Assembly: GCA_903938445.1 (NCBI GenBank)
Contig: CAJADG010000007.1
Span: 82,405-145,346 of the forward strand
Direction of reading: 5' to 3'
DNA from: an uncultured Bacteroidota bacterium
GTDB lineage: Bacteria > Bacteroidota > Bacteroidia > Chitinophagales > Chitinophagaceae
DNA length: 62,942 nucleotides
Shown: one piece after another, positions 7,871 through 16,378 of the stretch
How the letters are laid out: every line of letters begins with the position of its first letter
How positions within the stretch are numbered: position 1 is the stretch's first letter
The notes under the pieces: model-generated
Told to the model about the DNA's origin: nothing
Seen by the model: only the letters and a program-made list of their open reading frames with translations
Databases searched by the model: none
Translations under genes and position numbers: made by a program

Positions 7871-9187
7871 TTAAATTTCTCCTTTACCATCTAACCATAA
7901 CTTAACCGCTTCGGTTGTTACAGATTTTGGACGCTCTAATGGGAAACCTAAAGCTCTATCCCATGTTAAGCTTGCTAATACACCTAATGCACGGCTTACA
8001 GCAAATAATACCGTGTAGAATTCATATTCAACAATTCCGTAGTGTACTAATAATGCACCACTATGCGCATCCACGTTTGGCCAAGGATTTTTAACTTTTC
8101 CTAATGACTCTAAAATTGGTGGCACTGTTTCATAAATATTCCAAACGGTGTTTACTAATTTGTCATCTGGTAAATGTTTTTTACCAAATGCCATTTGTGC
8201 AGTAAAACGAGGATCTGTTTTTCTTAATACTGCATGACCATATCCAGGTACCACTTTACCAGAAGCCAATGTTTTTTGTACATAGTCAACAATTTGTTCT
8301 TTAGTAGGACTGTCAGAACCAATTGCTTCTTGCATTTCAAAAATCCATTTAATTACTTCCTGATTTGCTAAACCGTGTAAAGGACCTGCTAAACCATTCA
8401 TACCCGCTGCATAACTTAAATAAGGATCGCTTAACGCAGAACCTACTAAGTGTGTAGTATGTGCTGAAACATTACCACCTTCATGATCTGCATGGATGGT
8501 CATGTATAAACGCATTAATTCTTTTGTGCTTGCATCCTCAAAGCCCATCATATAAGCAAGGTTACCTGCCCAGTCTAATAAACCATTTGGATGAATATGT
8601 TCGTTGTTCTTATATTTTCTTCTGTAGATATACGCAGCAATTCTTGGTAAACGCGCAATTAAATCCATTGAGTCATCATACGTAAATTGCCAGTAATCTT
8701 TTTTGTTCATTCCCTTTGCATACTCTGCTGAAAATTTACTTTCAGTTTGTAATGCCATCACCGCAGCAACATACATGGTCATTGGGTGTGTGTTAATTGG
8801 AAAAGCATCAATTACATCAAAAACATGTGTTGGTACATGGCTTCTTCTTTGCCAATTATTAGTAATTTGTTTTACATCTTCTTCGGTTGGAATTTCTCCT
8901 ACCATCATTAAATAAAACAAACCTTCTGGCAATGGTTCATCACCACCTGGTGCTTTTGGTAATTTATCTTGTAACTCTGGAATTGAGAATCCGCGAAAAC
9001 GAATTCCTTCTTGAGCGTCCAATAAACTTGTTTCAGTAACTAACCCCGTAATACCACGCATACCTTGGTAGGCTTGTGCAAGTGTTACTTCGCCAATTTT
9101 TTTATCACCATGTGTTTTGATGATTTCTTTTATTTCAGCAGCTGCTGCAGTTGCTTTAACGCTGAATAAATCCTTGATTGCTTCCAT
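7871..9187 (-). CDS. gltA: Citrate (Si)-synthase, mitochondrial-like form
   Basis: Condenses acetyl-CoA with oxaloacetate to citrate, the entry step of the TCA cycle. The 438-residue sequence closely follows the animal mitochondrial enzyme as I recall it rather than the short bacterial or E. coli hexameric types: HADHEGGNVSAH, LVGSALSDPYLSYAAGMNGL, AGPLHGLANQE (first catalytic His), VVPGYGHAVLRKTDPR (second catalytic His), NPWPNVDAHSG (catalytic Asp) and ALGFPLERPKS. Single gene with its own terminator. A weak -7 box TAACTTTA lies at 9228-9235. Family certain; the eukaryote-like grouping rests on recalled similarity. Confidence 0.95.
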   Translation of the reverse strand: MEAIKDLFSVKATAAAAEIKEIIKTHGDKKIGEVTLAQAYQGMRGITGLVTETSLLDAQEGIRFRGFSIPELQDKLPKAPGGDEPLPEGLFYLMMVGEIPTEEDVKQITNNWQRRSHVPTHVFDVIDAFPINTHPMTMYVAAVMALQTESKFSAEYAKGMNKKDYWQFTYDDSMDLIARLPRIAAYIYRRKYKNNEHIHPNGLLDWAGNLAYMMGFEDASTKELMRLYMTIHADHEGGNVSAHTTHLVGSALSDPYLSYAAGMNGLAGPLHGLANQEVIKWIFEMQEAIGSDSPTKEQIVDYVQKTLASGKVVPGYGHAVLRKTDPRFTAQMAFGKKHLPDDKLVNTVWNIYETVPPILESLGKVKNPWPNVDAHSGALLVHYGIVEYEFYTVLFAVSRALGVLASLTWDRALGFPLERPKSVTTEAVKLWLDGKGEI

Positions 9188-9249
9188 AATACCCTAAAGT
9201 TTGTGATTGATGCCTTAAAATTGGACGTAAAGTTAATTAAAAAAACGGC

Positions 9250-10341
9250 TTACTTAGGCGCTTTTCTATATAAATAATAGACCACCCACATAAAAATAAT
9301 ATTGGGTATCCAAGCCGCCAATAAGGGTGGTAAATTGCCTTTAGTTGAAAAGATGGTAGAAAATTGGTCTGTTATGATAAAAACAGCCGCTATGATGAAC
9401 CCCAGGGCAAGATGGGAACCACTTCCGCCTCTTACTTTTTTTCCTGCAATAATACCTCCAATAAGGGTTAATAATAAAACCGTAAAGGGGGAGGCATCCC
9501 TTCGATAGCGTTCAATTCTAAGCTCATTTACCCCTTCGGCCCCTCTTAATTCTTCTAATTTAATTTGCTTGACCAGTTCAGGGGTGGTCAATTTATTTTT
9601 CTGGTATTTATCCTTTTCAATGTCAGATGGCTTAAATGCGTAATTTTTTCTTAATTCAACTATTGAGGTGACAATTTCTTTATCCTCCATTACTTTTCGC
9701 TCTACTACTTCTAATAATTTCCAATTTTTGGTGGCCGTATCCCAAATAATATTTTCCGCTCTCAAATTATAAACCACTTTTCCATTATCTACTTTATAAG
9801 CAAAAAAACCATTCCCCCTATTATAGGTGGTGTCATAATTATAAATCCCCGCATAGGTGAATGAGTCAATCCTAAAATAAATATCAGTGGAAGTGGTCAA
9901 CAAAGCATTATAACTTGAATGAGCATCCACATAAGCTGCTTCAAAACTACCTCTAATATTATTGGCCTTGGGAACAATCCATTGATTGGAAATCCATAAA
10001 AGCAATCCTAGCAAAACGCCACCAATCCAATAGGGTCTCAACCATCTATTATAGGTGGTGCCACTCGCTAAAATGGCAACAATCTCGGTTTGACCAGCCA
10101 TTTTGGAAGTGAAAAATATCACTGCTATAAATACAAAAAGTGGAAATAATAATGCAATAATATGGGGTATGAATCCAATATAATAATGCGTAAAAATTTC
10201 AGTAGCCGATAAACCAGAACGTACAAAATCATCCGTCTTTTCACTCACATCAATTACTACTGCAATAACAGCAAATAAAAAGATAGAGAAGAAGAAAACC
10301 CTCAGAAATTTTTTTAATATATACCAATCTAGTTTTTTCAC
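9250..10341 (-). CDS. LptF/LptG-family permease of LPS export
   Basis: Inner membrane permease of the Lpt system that extracts lipopolysaccharide from the inner membrane with the LptB ATPase. The 363-residue protein has the family plan: one N-terminal membrane segment after LDWYILKKFLRVFFFSIF, two more segments around residues 50-125 with FTSKMAGQTEIVAILASG, a periplasmic beta-rich domain, and three C-terminal segments (TVLLLTLIGGIIAGKK onward). It begins 13 bases after tgt ends, so the two are probably cotranscribed. LptF versus LptG cannot be settled from sequence alone. Confidence 0.88.
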   Translation of the reverse strand: MKKLDWYILKKFLRVFFFSIFLFAVIAVVIDVSEKTDDFVRSGLSATEIFTHYYIGFIPHIIALLFPLFVFIAVIFFTSKMAGQTEIVAILASGTTYNRWLRPYWIGGVLLGLLLWISNQWIVPKANNIRGSFEAAYVDAHSSYNALLTTSTDIYFRIDSFTYAGIYNYDTTYNRGNGFFAYKVDNGKVVYNLRAENIIWDTATKNWKLLEVVERKVMEDKEIVTSIVELRKNYAFKPSDIEKDKYQKNKLTTPELVKQIKLEELRGAEGVNELRIERYRRDASPFTVLLLTLIGGIIAGKKVRGGSGSHLALGFIIAAVFIITDQFSTIFSTKGNLPPLLAAWIPNIIFMWVVYYLYRKAPK

Positions 10342-10354
10342 TCAATACAATATT

Positions 10355-11494
10355 TTACAATCTTGTTTTTACTTGTTCAATCATGGAGACTTTCCAACTA
10401 CTGTAATCACCAGCAATAATATGCTTTCGGGCCTCACCCACTAACCAAAGGTAAAAGGATAAGTTTTGAATACTCGCCAATTGTAATCCTAATATTTCAT
10501 CGGCCTGAAATAAATGACGCATATACGCTTTCGTATAATACTGGCTTAATTCATTAGGAAGGCCAGGATCCAATGGAGAAAAATCTTTTTCCCATTTCTT
10601 ATTCTTGATATTAATAACTCCCTGCGATGTAAAAATCATTCCGTTTCGCCCGTTACGTGTTGGCATCACACAATCAAACATATCTACTCCTAAATCAATC
10701 GCTTCTAAAATATTCCAAGGCGTTCCAACACCCATTAAATAACGAGGCTTATCTACCGGTAAATTTTCACAACAAAGAGCAGTAAATTCATACATTTCAG
10801 GCTCAGTCTCTCCTACACTTAATCCACCTATCGCATTACCCACTGCATTTTTTGAACTAATATATTCACAAGACGCTTTTCTTAAATCCTTATACATTCC
10901 TCCTTGTACAATGGGAAATAAATTTTGAGTGTGCCCATATAAATCTGGTGTTTCGGCCAATCTATTAAAACATCTGTCCAACCAAGTATGCGTTAAATCC
11001 ATGCTTTTTCTTACATATTCATATTCTGCAGGGATGGGAGGACATTCATCAAATGCCATGATAATATCTGCCCCAATGCTGCGCTGAATATCCATCACTT
11101 TTTCGGGACTAAATAAATGTTTACTGCCATCAATATGAGACTGAAATAAAGCTCCCTCCTGTGTGATTTTACGATTGCTCGCTAATGAAAAAACTTGGTA
11201 TCCGCCACTATCCGTTAAAATAGGCTTATCCCACCCCATAAACTTATGTAAACCACCCGCAGCTTCTAAAACTTCGGTGCCTGGTCTTAAATATAAATGA
11301 TAGGTATTTCCCAATATGATTTGGGCCTTAATATCATCGTATAATTGTTGCTGTGTAACTGCTTTAACCGATCCAATGGTTCCCACGGGCATAAAAATGG
11401 GGGTCTGAATAGTCCCATGATCGGTGGTGATGGTACCTGCTCGGGAAGCCCCCTTAGTACTCTTAACTTGTAATTCAAATGCTAATGCAGCCAT
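10355..11494 (-). CDS. tgt: tRNA-guanine transglycosylase, lacking the usual zinc cysteines
   Basis: Exchanges the wobble guanine of GUN tRNAs for a 7-deazaguanine during queuosine formation. Landmarks: ETPIF-like IQTPIFMPVGTIG, AQIILGNTYHLYLRPG, DSGGYQVFSL with the catalytic Asp, AFDECPP, PIVQGG, GVGTPWNILEAI and DCVMPTRNGRNG with the nucleophile Asp. After SPLDP the canonical CxCxxC zinc ligands are absent (GLPNELSQYYTKAYMRHL); only the His remains. 379 residues, normal length. The ATG lies only four bases after a perfect -7 element, so the message is predicted to be leaderless. The LPS permease follows. Confidence 0.95.
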   Translation of the reverse strand: MAALAFELQVKSTKGASRAGTITTDHGTIQTPIFMPVGTIGSVKAVTQQQLYDDIKAQIILGNTYHLYLRPGTEVLEAAGGLHKFMGWDKPILTDSGGYQVFSLASNRKITQEGALFQSHIDGSKHLFSPEKVMDIQRSIGADIIMAFDECPPIPAEYEYVRKSMDLTHTWLDRCFNRLAETPDLYGHTQNLFPIVQGGMYKDLRKASCEYISSKNAVGNAIGGLSVGETEPEMYEFTALCCENLPVDKPRYLMGVGTPWNILEAIDLGVDMFDCVMPTRNGRNGMIFTSQGVINIKNKKWEKDFSPLDPGLPNELSQYYTKAYMRHLFQADEILGLQLASIQNLSFYLWLVGEARKHIIAGDYSSWKVSMIEQVKTRL

Positions 11495-11497
11495 GGC

Positions 11498-11506
11498 GCA
11501 AAGGTA
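11498..11506 (-). promoter_or_regulatory. Promoter -7 element TACCTTTGC of tgt, abutting the start codon
   Basis: Minus-strand TACCTTTG, then CGCC, then ATG. With the -7 box centred near -7 the transcript would begin at or one base before the A of ATG. No clear -33 TTTG. Divergent from the glycosyltransferase promoter 15 bases away. Confidence 0.6.
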
Positions 11507-11520
11507 AGGTCAAATATCAT

Positions 11521-11532
11521 TACTTTTGTACC
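11521..11532 (+). promoter_or_regulatory. Promoter -7 element TACTTTTG of the glycosyltransferase gene, abutting its ATG
   Basis: TACTTTTG (11521-11528), then TACC, then ATG at 11533. The spacing of four bases equals that of tgt and of the rlmI-like gene and predicts a leaderless message. It also shows that the longer open frame from 11479 is not used. Confidence 0.55.
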
Positions 11533-12660
11533 ATGATTACTAACCTACCCGTATCTCCTATTTTGATAGGCGCATTTGCGTGTATCATTGCAATACAGTT
11601 ATTTTACTATCTATTCTTTTTCCTTAGATTGGCTATTTATAAAAAGCCAAAAAAGGCAGTGCATATGGAACATCCTATTTCGGTTGTGATTTGTGCGCGT
11701 GATGAAGCAAATAATTTGGTGAAAAATTTACCAGGTGTTTTAGTACAACAATATAGTACCACGCATGAAATAGTTTTGGTGAATGATAATTCGGAGGATG
11801 AATCCAAATATTTATTAGATGAATTTAAAAAGTCTTTTAAAAATTTAAATGTAGTTGCACTTACACAGGAAGCTAAAATGATTAACGGAAAAAAATTCCC
11901 ATTATCCATTGGTATCAAATCGGCTAAATATGAAACTTTATTATTGACAGATGCGGATTGCGTTCCAGCAAGTGAATATTGGATGCAATTAATGCAGGAT
12001 GGCTACAATGATGATACCGAAATTGTTTTAGGCTATGGGGCTTATAAAAAACGACCAGGCTTACTAAATAAATTAATTCGTTTTGAGACTTTTCAAACGG
12101 CTTTACAATATTTCTCTTATGCCTTAGCGGGCCTGCCATATATGGGTGTAGGAAGAAATTTATCTTATAAAAAAGATGTGTTCATTAGAAACAAAGGATT
12201 CTCTTCCATCAATCAAATGCCTAGTGGTGATGATGATTTATTTATTAATCAGGTAGCCACTAAAAAAAATACAGCGATTGTAATTGATAAAGATGCACAT
12301 ACATTAAGTGAACCTAAGACCACATTTAATGAATGGATGAACCAAAAATACCGACATTACACTACCAGCAAATACTATAAAAAACAACATAGTTTATTAT
12401 TGGCATTGTATGCAATTAGTCAGTTTTTAGTATACCCTGTTTTGATAGCAGCATTGATTATTTCAAAAGAATATATTTTATTGGCAAGCCTTTGGGGTGC
12501 TCGTTTTTTAATTCAAGGAATCATATTAAGAAGCACCATGAAAAAATTAAACGAATTAGATCTTTGGCCATTTTATATTTTATTTGATTTCTGGTCGATA
12601 TTTTATTATTTATTTACCTTGCCAAGCGTATGGAAAGCACCGAACAAAAATTGGAATTAA
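11533..12660 (+). CDS. Membrane-anchored family 2 glycosyltransferase
   Basis: Inverting GT-A glycosyltransferase at the inner membrane, about 375 residues. An N-terminal membrane segment (ILIGAFACIIAIQLFYYLFFFL) precedes the catalytic domain: SVVICARDEANNL, VLVNDNSEDES, LLLTDADCVPAS with a DxD-like metal site, PSGDDDLFI and a Q-K-Y-R-H acceptor motif (MNQKYRHYTTSKYY). Two or three hydrophobic segments close the protein. Start chosen at ATG 11533 because the -7 element directly precedes it. It overlaps rsmG by 31 bases. Donor and acceptor sugars cannot be inferred; a cell-surface glycan is likely. Confidence 0.85.
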   Translation: MITNLPVSPILIGAFACIIAIQLFYYLFFFLRLAIYKKPKKAVHMEHPISVVICARDEANNLVKNLPGVLVQQYSTTHEIVLVNDNSEDESKYLLDEFKKSFKNLNVVALTQEAKMINGKKFPLSIGIKSAKYETLLLTDADCVPASEYWMQLMQDGYNDDTEIVLGYGAYKKRPGLLNKLIRFETFQTALQYFSYALAGLPYMGVGRNLSYKKDVFIRNKGFSSINQMPSGDDDLFINQVATKKNTAIVIDKDAHTLSEPKTTFNEWMNQKYRHYTTSKYYKKQHSLLLALYAISQFLVYPVLIAALIISKEYILLASLWGARFLIQGIILRSTMKKLNELDLWPFYILFDFWSIFYYLFTLPSVWKAPNKNWN

Positions 12661-13268
12661 TTACTAAATACTTTGATGACTTTACACCAACACAATTACA
12701 GCAACTGGCTGGATTGGAAGCTGCGTATAAGGAATGGAATAGCCAAATAAACGTGATCTCACGAAAAGATATAGATCATATTTATTTACATCATGTTTTA
12801 CACTCCTTAAGTATTGCAGCCATTGCTGAATGGAATAAAGGCACACAAGTAATTGATATTGGTTGCGGAGGCGGTTTCCCTTGTGTTCCAATGGCTATCT
12901 TTTTTCCCGAAGTACAATTTTTAGCAGTGGATAGTATTGCTAAAAAATTAAAGGTGGTGGACGCCGTTTGTGAAATGGTGGGTATCAAAAATATTACAAC
13001 CAAACACACAAGAGTAGAAGATATTAAAAACAAAAAATTCGACTACGCCATTAGTAGAGCGGTAGCGCCTCTAAAAGATTTATGGAAATGGGCAGGGCCT
13101 ATTATCCATAAAAAACCAAATGAACCCAATGGTTTAATTTGTTTAAAAGGTGGCGACCTACACCAAGAAATATTTGAAAGTGGTGTACGCCCTAAGATGA
13201 TGTCTATTTATGACATTTTTCAGGAGGATTATTTTAAAGAGAAGTTTATAATACAAGTGAAGAAATAA
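12630..13268 (+). CDS. rsmG: 16S rRNA (guanine-527-N7)-methyltransferase RsmG
   Basis: Methylates G527 of 16S rRNA with S-adenosylmethionine. The 212 residues carry the family N terminus (LAGLEAAYKEWNSQINVISRKDID), the SAM-binding loop VIDIGCGGGFPCVPMAIFFP, then FLAVDSIAKKLKVV and YAISRAVAPL. It overlaps the 3' end of the glycosyltransferase gene in another frame, so it is translated from the same message. A large palindrome follows its stop. Confidence 0.95.
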   Translation: MESTEQKLELITKYFDDFTPTQLQQLAGLEAAYKEWNSQINVISRKDIDHIYLHHVLHSLSIAAIAEWNKGTQVIDIGCGGGFPCVPMAIFFPEVQFLAVDSIAKKLKVVDAVCEMVGIKNITTKHTRVEDIKNKKFDYAISRAVAPLKDLWKWAGPIIHKKPNEPNGLICLKGGDLHQEIFESGVRPKMMSIYDIFQEDYFKEKFIIQVKK

Positions 13269-13305
13269 ATTAAAATTTTCATTCACTGCTCACCACTTTA
13301 CGCTA

Positions 13306-13386
13306 AAAATAGAATTTCACATCTAAAATTGTGAACTCGCTTCGCTCAGACATGCACAATTTTTTAACGATGTAGAATTCTATTTT
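13306..13386. repeat. Large imperfect palindrome between rsmG and the M1 peptidase gene
   Basis: Arms at 13306-13333 and 13355-13386 pair over about 28 bases with few mismatches and a two-base insertion (AAAATAGAATT...AAAATTGTG against CACAATTTTT...AATTCTATTTT). The 21-base loop holds CTCGCTTCGCTCAGAC, reminiscent of REP-type repeats. Weaker symmetry continues outward to about 13273-13421. It lies between two convergent genes, so it may act as a bidirectional terminator or be a dispersed palindromic element. No open frame. Confidence 0.6.
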
Positions 13387-13449
13387 CTTAACGCTATGGT
13401 TCTGAGTTCATTCAAATTTTATTTATTTCTACAGCTTTAGTGGTTACTG

Positions 13450-15354
13450 TTAATTAGGAATCTCTAATTTATTGTTACTTCTATTGACATCTGGTAATCG
13501 GTAGCTAGGATCAATCTCAATAGATTTTAAAGCACTTATTGGTTTAGTTGTTTCAAATGTATATGTAGGTTGCACCCACTTGCATTCAGGATGTACAATT
13601 CTATTTACACTGCCTTCTGCTTCTTTATTGCCCAACATTAAATCTAATGGAATATAATGTAGTTCGGAAGTTCCGTCTTTATAGGTTACTAATACTTCCA
13701 AAGGCGCAGGCATTTTACCAATTCTTTGTATACTAATGATTGCAGTATTATTTCCTGCCTGAATATCATTCAAACCATAATCAATGGTCTTGGTACTATT
13801 TACCCAATATTCTTTCAACCACTCTAATTGCAATCCCGTTGTCTTTTCTGCAACACGAATAAAATCATTTGCATTAGGGTGTTTAAATTTCCAAGTATTG
13901 TAGTAGTTAATTAAAATTTGATCACGCTTTTCTTCCCCTACGATATAGCCTAAGTAACCCAAGAAAGTTCCACCCTTACTATATGCAGCACTACTATATG
14001 CATAGTTCGTATTATAATGATCTGAATGTGTGCTTATAGGTTCTTCTAGTCCACTTTTTGCCAATGCTAAATAACCCATATAGTTACCATATTGCACAAG
14101 TGGTAATTGTTTTTTAGCTCTTTCATTGCTCGCAAGTATTTGCGCTTTTTCTTTTTCACTTGTATAGGGTGACAAGGCTGCAAATTCTTGATTGTATTGA
14201 TTAGAAACTGCTGCTTCGGCATAACTTGTAAAACCTTCATCCATCCAAGGGAATAAACTTTCATTGGTACCTAGAATATGTTGGTACCAACTATGCATCC
14301 ATTCATGAAATACCGTACCTAAACCTGGTCCTTTTAACAAAGTAGCCATTGCATATTCCATTCCGCCATCTCCTCCTTGTATAAACGAATATTGAGGATA
14401 AGGATACGCTCCGAATTTCTTTTCCATATAAGGCAACATCTTTTCTGCAGCCCACAAAACATTTGCCCATGCACTATCTTCCGTTGCCGTTTTTTCTTTG
14501 TAATATACATGCAATGTTAATCCTGGACGTACTTGTTTTGACAAATGCTTGTAATGATTATCCGCGGCCCATACGAAATCATGAATGTTATTTCCTTTAA
14601 AATTCCAGGTCTTCAAACCTTGTGCGTTAGTTGGCATATTTGGATTTTGTAATACTCCTGTTGCCGCAACCATATAAGATGGATCTACTAGTAATGTCAC
14701 GTCATAATTACCCCAAACACCATAAAATTCACGTGCGATATAAGGGTTGGTATTCCATCCCTGATAATCATATTCCACCATTTTAGGATACCATTGACTC
14801 ATTGAATATCGAACTCCCTCTGCATTATCTCTTCCTGACCTACGAATTTGTTGTGGTACTTGTGCTTCAAAATTCAAATTCAATTTTACAGAAGACTTTG
14901 GGGCAATTGGGTCTGTTAATTGAACTTCTAAAATGGTTTCGTGTTCAGTTAATTTTTGCTGCTTACCTCCTATTAAAATTTGACTTACTTTTTGATAGCC
15001 AATTTCAGATGGGCTTAATTTTTGAATACGATCTTTTACACGGGCATCCCAATCCTGCACTTGTTCGCCTCTACGATTGGTTAACATATTTTTTCCTAAT
15101 TCTCTGCTACGAATATCCATGGAAGAATTAGGTTGAAACGCATTCCAGTATAAATGGAAATATATTTTTCTTAAAGTGTCTGTAGAATTGTTTTCATATA
15201 TAATATCCTCAGTTCCTTTAACAATATTTGATTTAACATCTAATACAGCTTTAATATTATAAGTAATGTGTTGTTGCCAACGATCGGCTTGTGCATTGGC
15301 AATTATGAAACCCAATAACATCAATGACAATAAACCAGCTACTTTATTTTTCAT
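13450..15354 (-). CDS. Secreted M1-family zinc metallopeptidase
   Basis: Exported gluzincin aminopeptidase of 634 residues. It opens with a signal peptide (MKNKVAGLLSLMLLGFIIAN, cut after ANA). An N-terminal beta domain of the M1 type follows. The catalytic region has GGMEYAMATLL, a variant of the GxMEN substrate motif, then HEWMH and DEGFTSYAE, giving the HExxH-x18-E zinc site. The C-terminal part is a smaller beta domain. It acts in the periplasm or outside the cell, trimming peptides. A weak promoter (TTG, 19 bases, TAAATTTA) lies upstream. Confidence 0.9.
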   Translation of the reverse strand: MKNKVAGLLSLMLLGFIIANAQADRWQQHITYNIKAVLDVKSNIVKGTEDIIYENNSTDTLRKIYFHLYWNAFQPNSSMDIRSRELGKNMLTNRRGEQVQDWDARVKDRIQKLSPSEIGYQKVSQILIGGKQQKLTEHETILEVQLTDPIAPKSSVKLNLNFEAQVPQQIRRSGRDNAEGVRYSMSQWYPKMVEYDYQGWNTNPYIAREFYGVWGNYDVTLLVDPSYMVAATGVLQNPNMPTNAQGLKTWNFKGNNIHDFVWAADNHYKHLSKQVRPGLTLHVYYKEKTATEDSAWANVLWAAEKMLPYMEKKFGAYPYPQYSFIQGGDGGMEYAMATLLKGPGLGTVFHEWMHSWYQHILGTNESLFPWMDEGFTSYAEAAVSNQYNQEFAALSPYTSEKEKAQILASNERAKKQLPLVQYGNYMGYLALAKSGLEEPISTHSDHYNTNYAYSSAAYSKGGTFLGYLGYIVGEEKRDQILINYYNTWKFKHPNANDFIRVAEKTTGLQLEWLKEYWVNSTKTIDYGLNDIQAGNNTAIISIQRIGKMPAPLEVLVTYKDGTSELHYIPLDLMLGNKEAEGSVNRIVHPECKWVQPTYTFETTKPISALKSIEIDPSYRLPDVNRSNNKLEIPN

Positions 15355-15429
15355 AAAATAAATTTAGAATTATATTAAGGATTAAATTTAAGAAAAATGT
15401 GGCAGAAACCAAGTCTTAAAAAACCTAGT

Positions 15430-16095
15430 TTATTCTTTTCCAGCAACGATAATAACTAGCTCCCCTTTTACTTGCTTAGCGGTATAATGAAGAATTAAAT
15501 TATCTAAGGTATCAGTTGTATTTTCTTCAAACATTTTAGTAAGCTCTCGACTTACTGCTGCTTTACGATCACCCCCAAAATAGGATGCAAACAATTCTAA
15601 TGTTTTCACCAAGCGCATAGGGCTTTCATAAAATATCATAGTTCGTTCTTCATTCACCAAAGATTCCATCAAGGTTTTTTTACCTTTTTTCAGTGGTATA
15701 AACCCTTCAAAGGTGAATCTTGTTGCAGGTAACCCACTATTGGTTAATGCAGGGACAAAAGCAGTAGCACCAGGCAAACTTGTAACCTCTACTCCTGCAG
15801 ACTTACAAGCGCGTACTAATAAAAAAGCTGGATCAGAAATACCGGGACTTCCCGCATCTGTAATGATAGCAATGTTCTTGCCTGTCTGTAATTGTTGGAC
15901 TAAATGATCCACCACTTTGTGCTCATTATGTCGATGATAAGGAGTAAGTGGTTTATGTATATTATAATGTTGTAATAGTTTTGAAGAAGTACGCGTATCC
16001 TCACATAAAATGAAGTCTACAGACTGTAATACTTCTACCGCCCTAAAAGTGAAATCTTTCAAATTCCCAATTGGGGTAGGTACTAAATACAACAT
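15430..16095 (-). CDS. rsmI: 16S rRNA (cytidine-1402-2'-O)-methyltransferase RsmI
   Basis: Methylates the 2'-hydroxyl of C1402 in the ribosomal decoding site. A tetrapyrrole-methylase fold is evident from LVPTPIGNLKDFTFRAVEVL, LCEDTRTSSKLL, ITDAGSPGISDPAF and LPGATAFVPAL, and GFIPLKKGKK marks RsmI. The 221 residues are near the short end of the family. It follows purS by 21 bases on the minus strand and ends the pepP-pssA-purS-rsmI cluster. Confidence 0.95.
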   Translation of the reverse strand: MLYLVPTPIGNLKDFTFRAVEVLQSVDFILCEDTRTSSKLLQHYNIHKPLTPYHRHNEHKVVDHLVQQLQTGKNIAIITDAGSPGISDPAFLLVRACKSAGVEVTSLPGATAFVPALTNSGLPATRFTFEGFIPLKKGKKTLMESLVNEERTMIFYESPMRLVKTLELFASYFGGDRKAAVSRELTKMFEENTTDTLDNLILHYTAKQVKGELVIIVAGKE

Positions 16096-16116
16096 ATATT
16101 AATTGTTGATGGGGAA

Positions 16117-16368
16117 CTAAGCTTTTACAAACTCAATCTCAAAATATTCCATAACCGCATTCGCCAATAATTTCTTACTTGCTTCTTCGGCTACTAATCT
16201 TGCTGCGGCTTCATCTGGTGCTTCAATTTGCAAAGTAATATGTTTGCCAACTCTAACATCCTGAACTCCGTTCATTCCTAAATTATGTAAACCACCTAAA
16301 ACGGCCTTGCCTTGAGGATCTAATAAATCTTTTAAAGGCATTACTTTGATTTGAACTTGAAATAGCAT
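16117..16368 (-). CDS. purS: Phosphoribosylformylglycinamidine synthase subunit PurS
   Basis: Small subunit of the PurSQL complex that makes formylglycinamidine ribonucleotide in purine synthesis; PurS links PurL to the glutaminase PurQ. The 83 residues have the family pattern: VQIKVMPLKDLLDPQGKAV, GVQDVRVGKHI and a C-terminal MEYFEIEFV. The small PurL and PurQ genes must be elsewhere. It lies 10 bases after pssA on the minus strand. Confidence 0.93.
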   Translation of the reverse strand: MLFQVQIKVMPLKDLLDPQGKAVLGGLHNLGMNGVQDVRVGKHITLQIEAPDEAAARLVAEEASKKLLANAVMEYFEIEFVKA

Positions 16369-16378
16369 AATTAAATTC

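Noticed and set aside
11479..11532. Upstream start for the glycosyltransferase
   Set aside because: The segment is promoter DNA and overlaps the tgt start; family similarity begins at ATG 11533.
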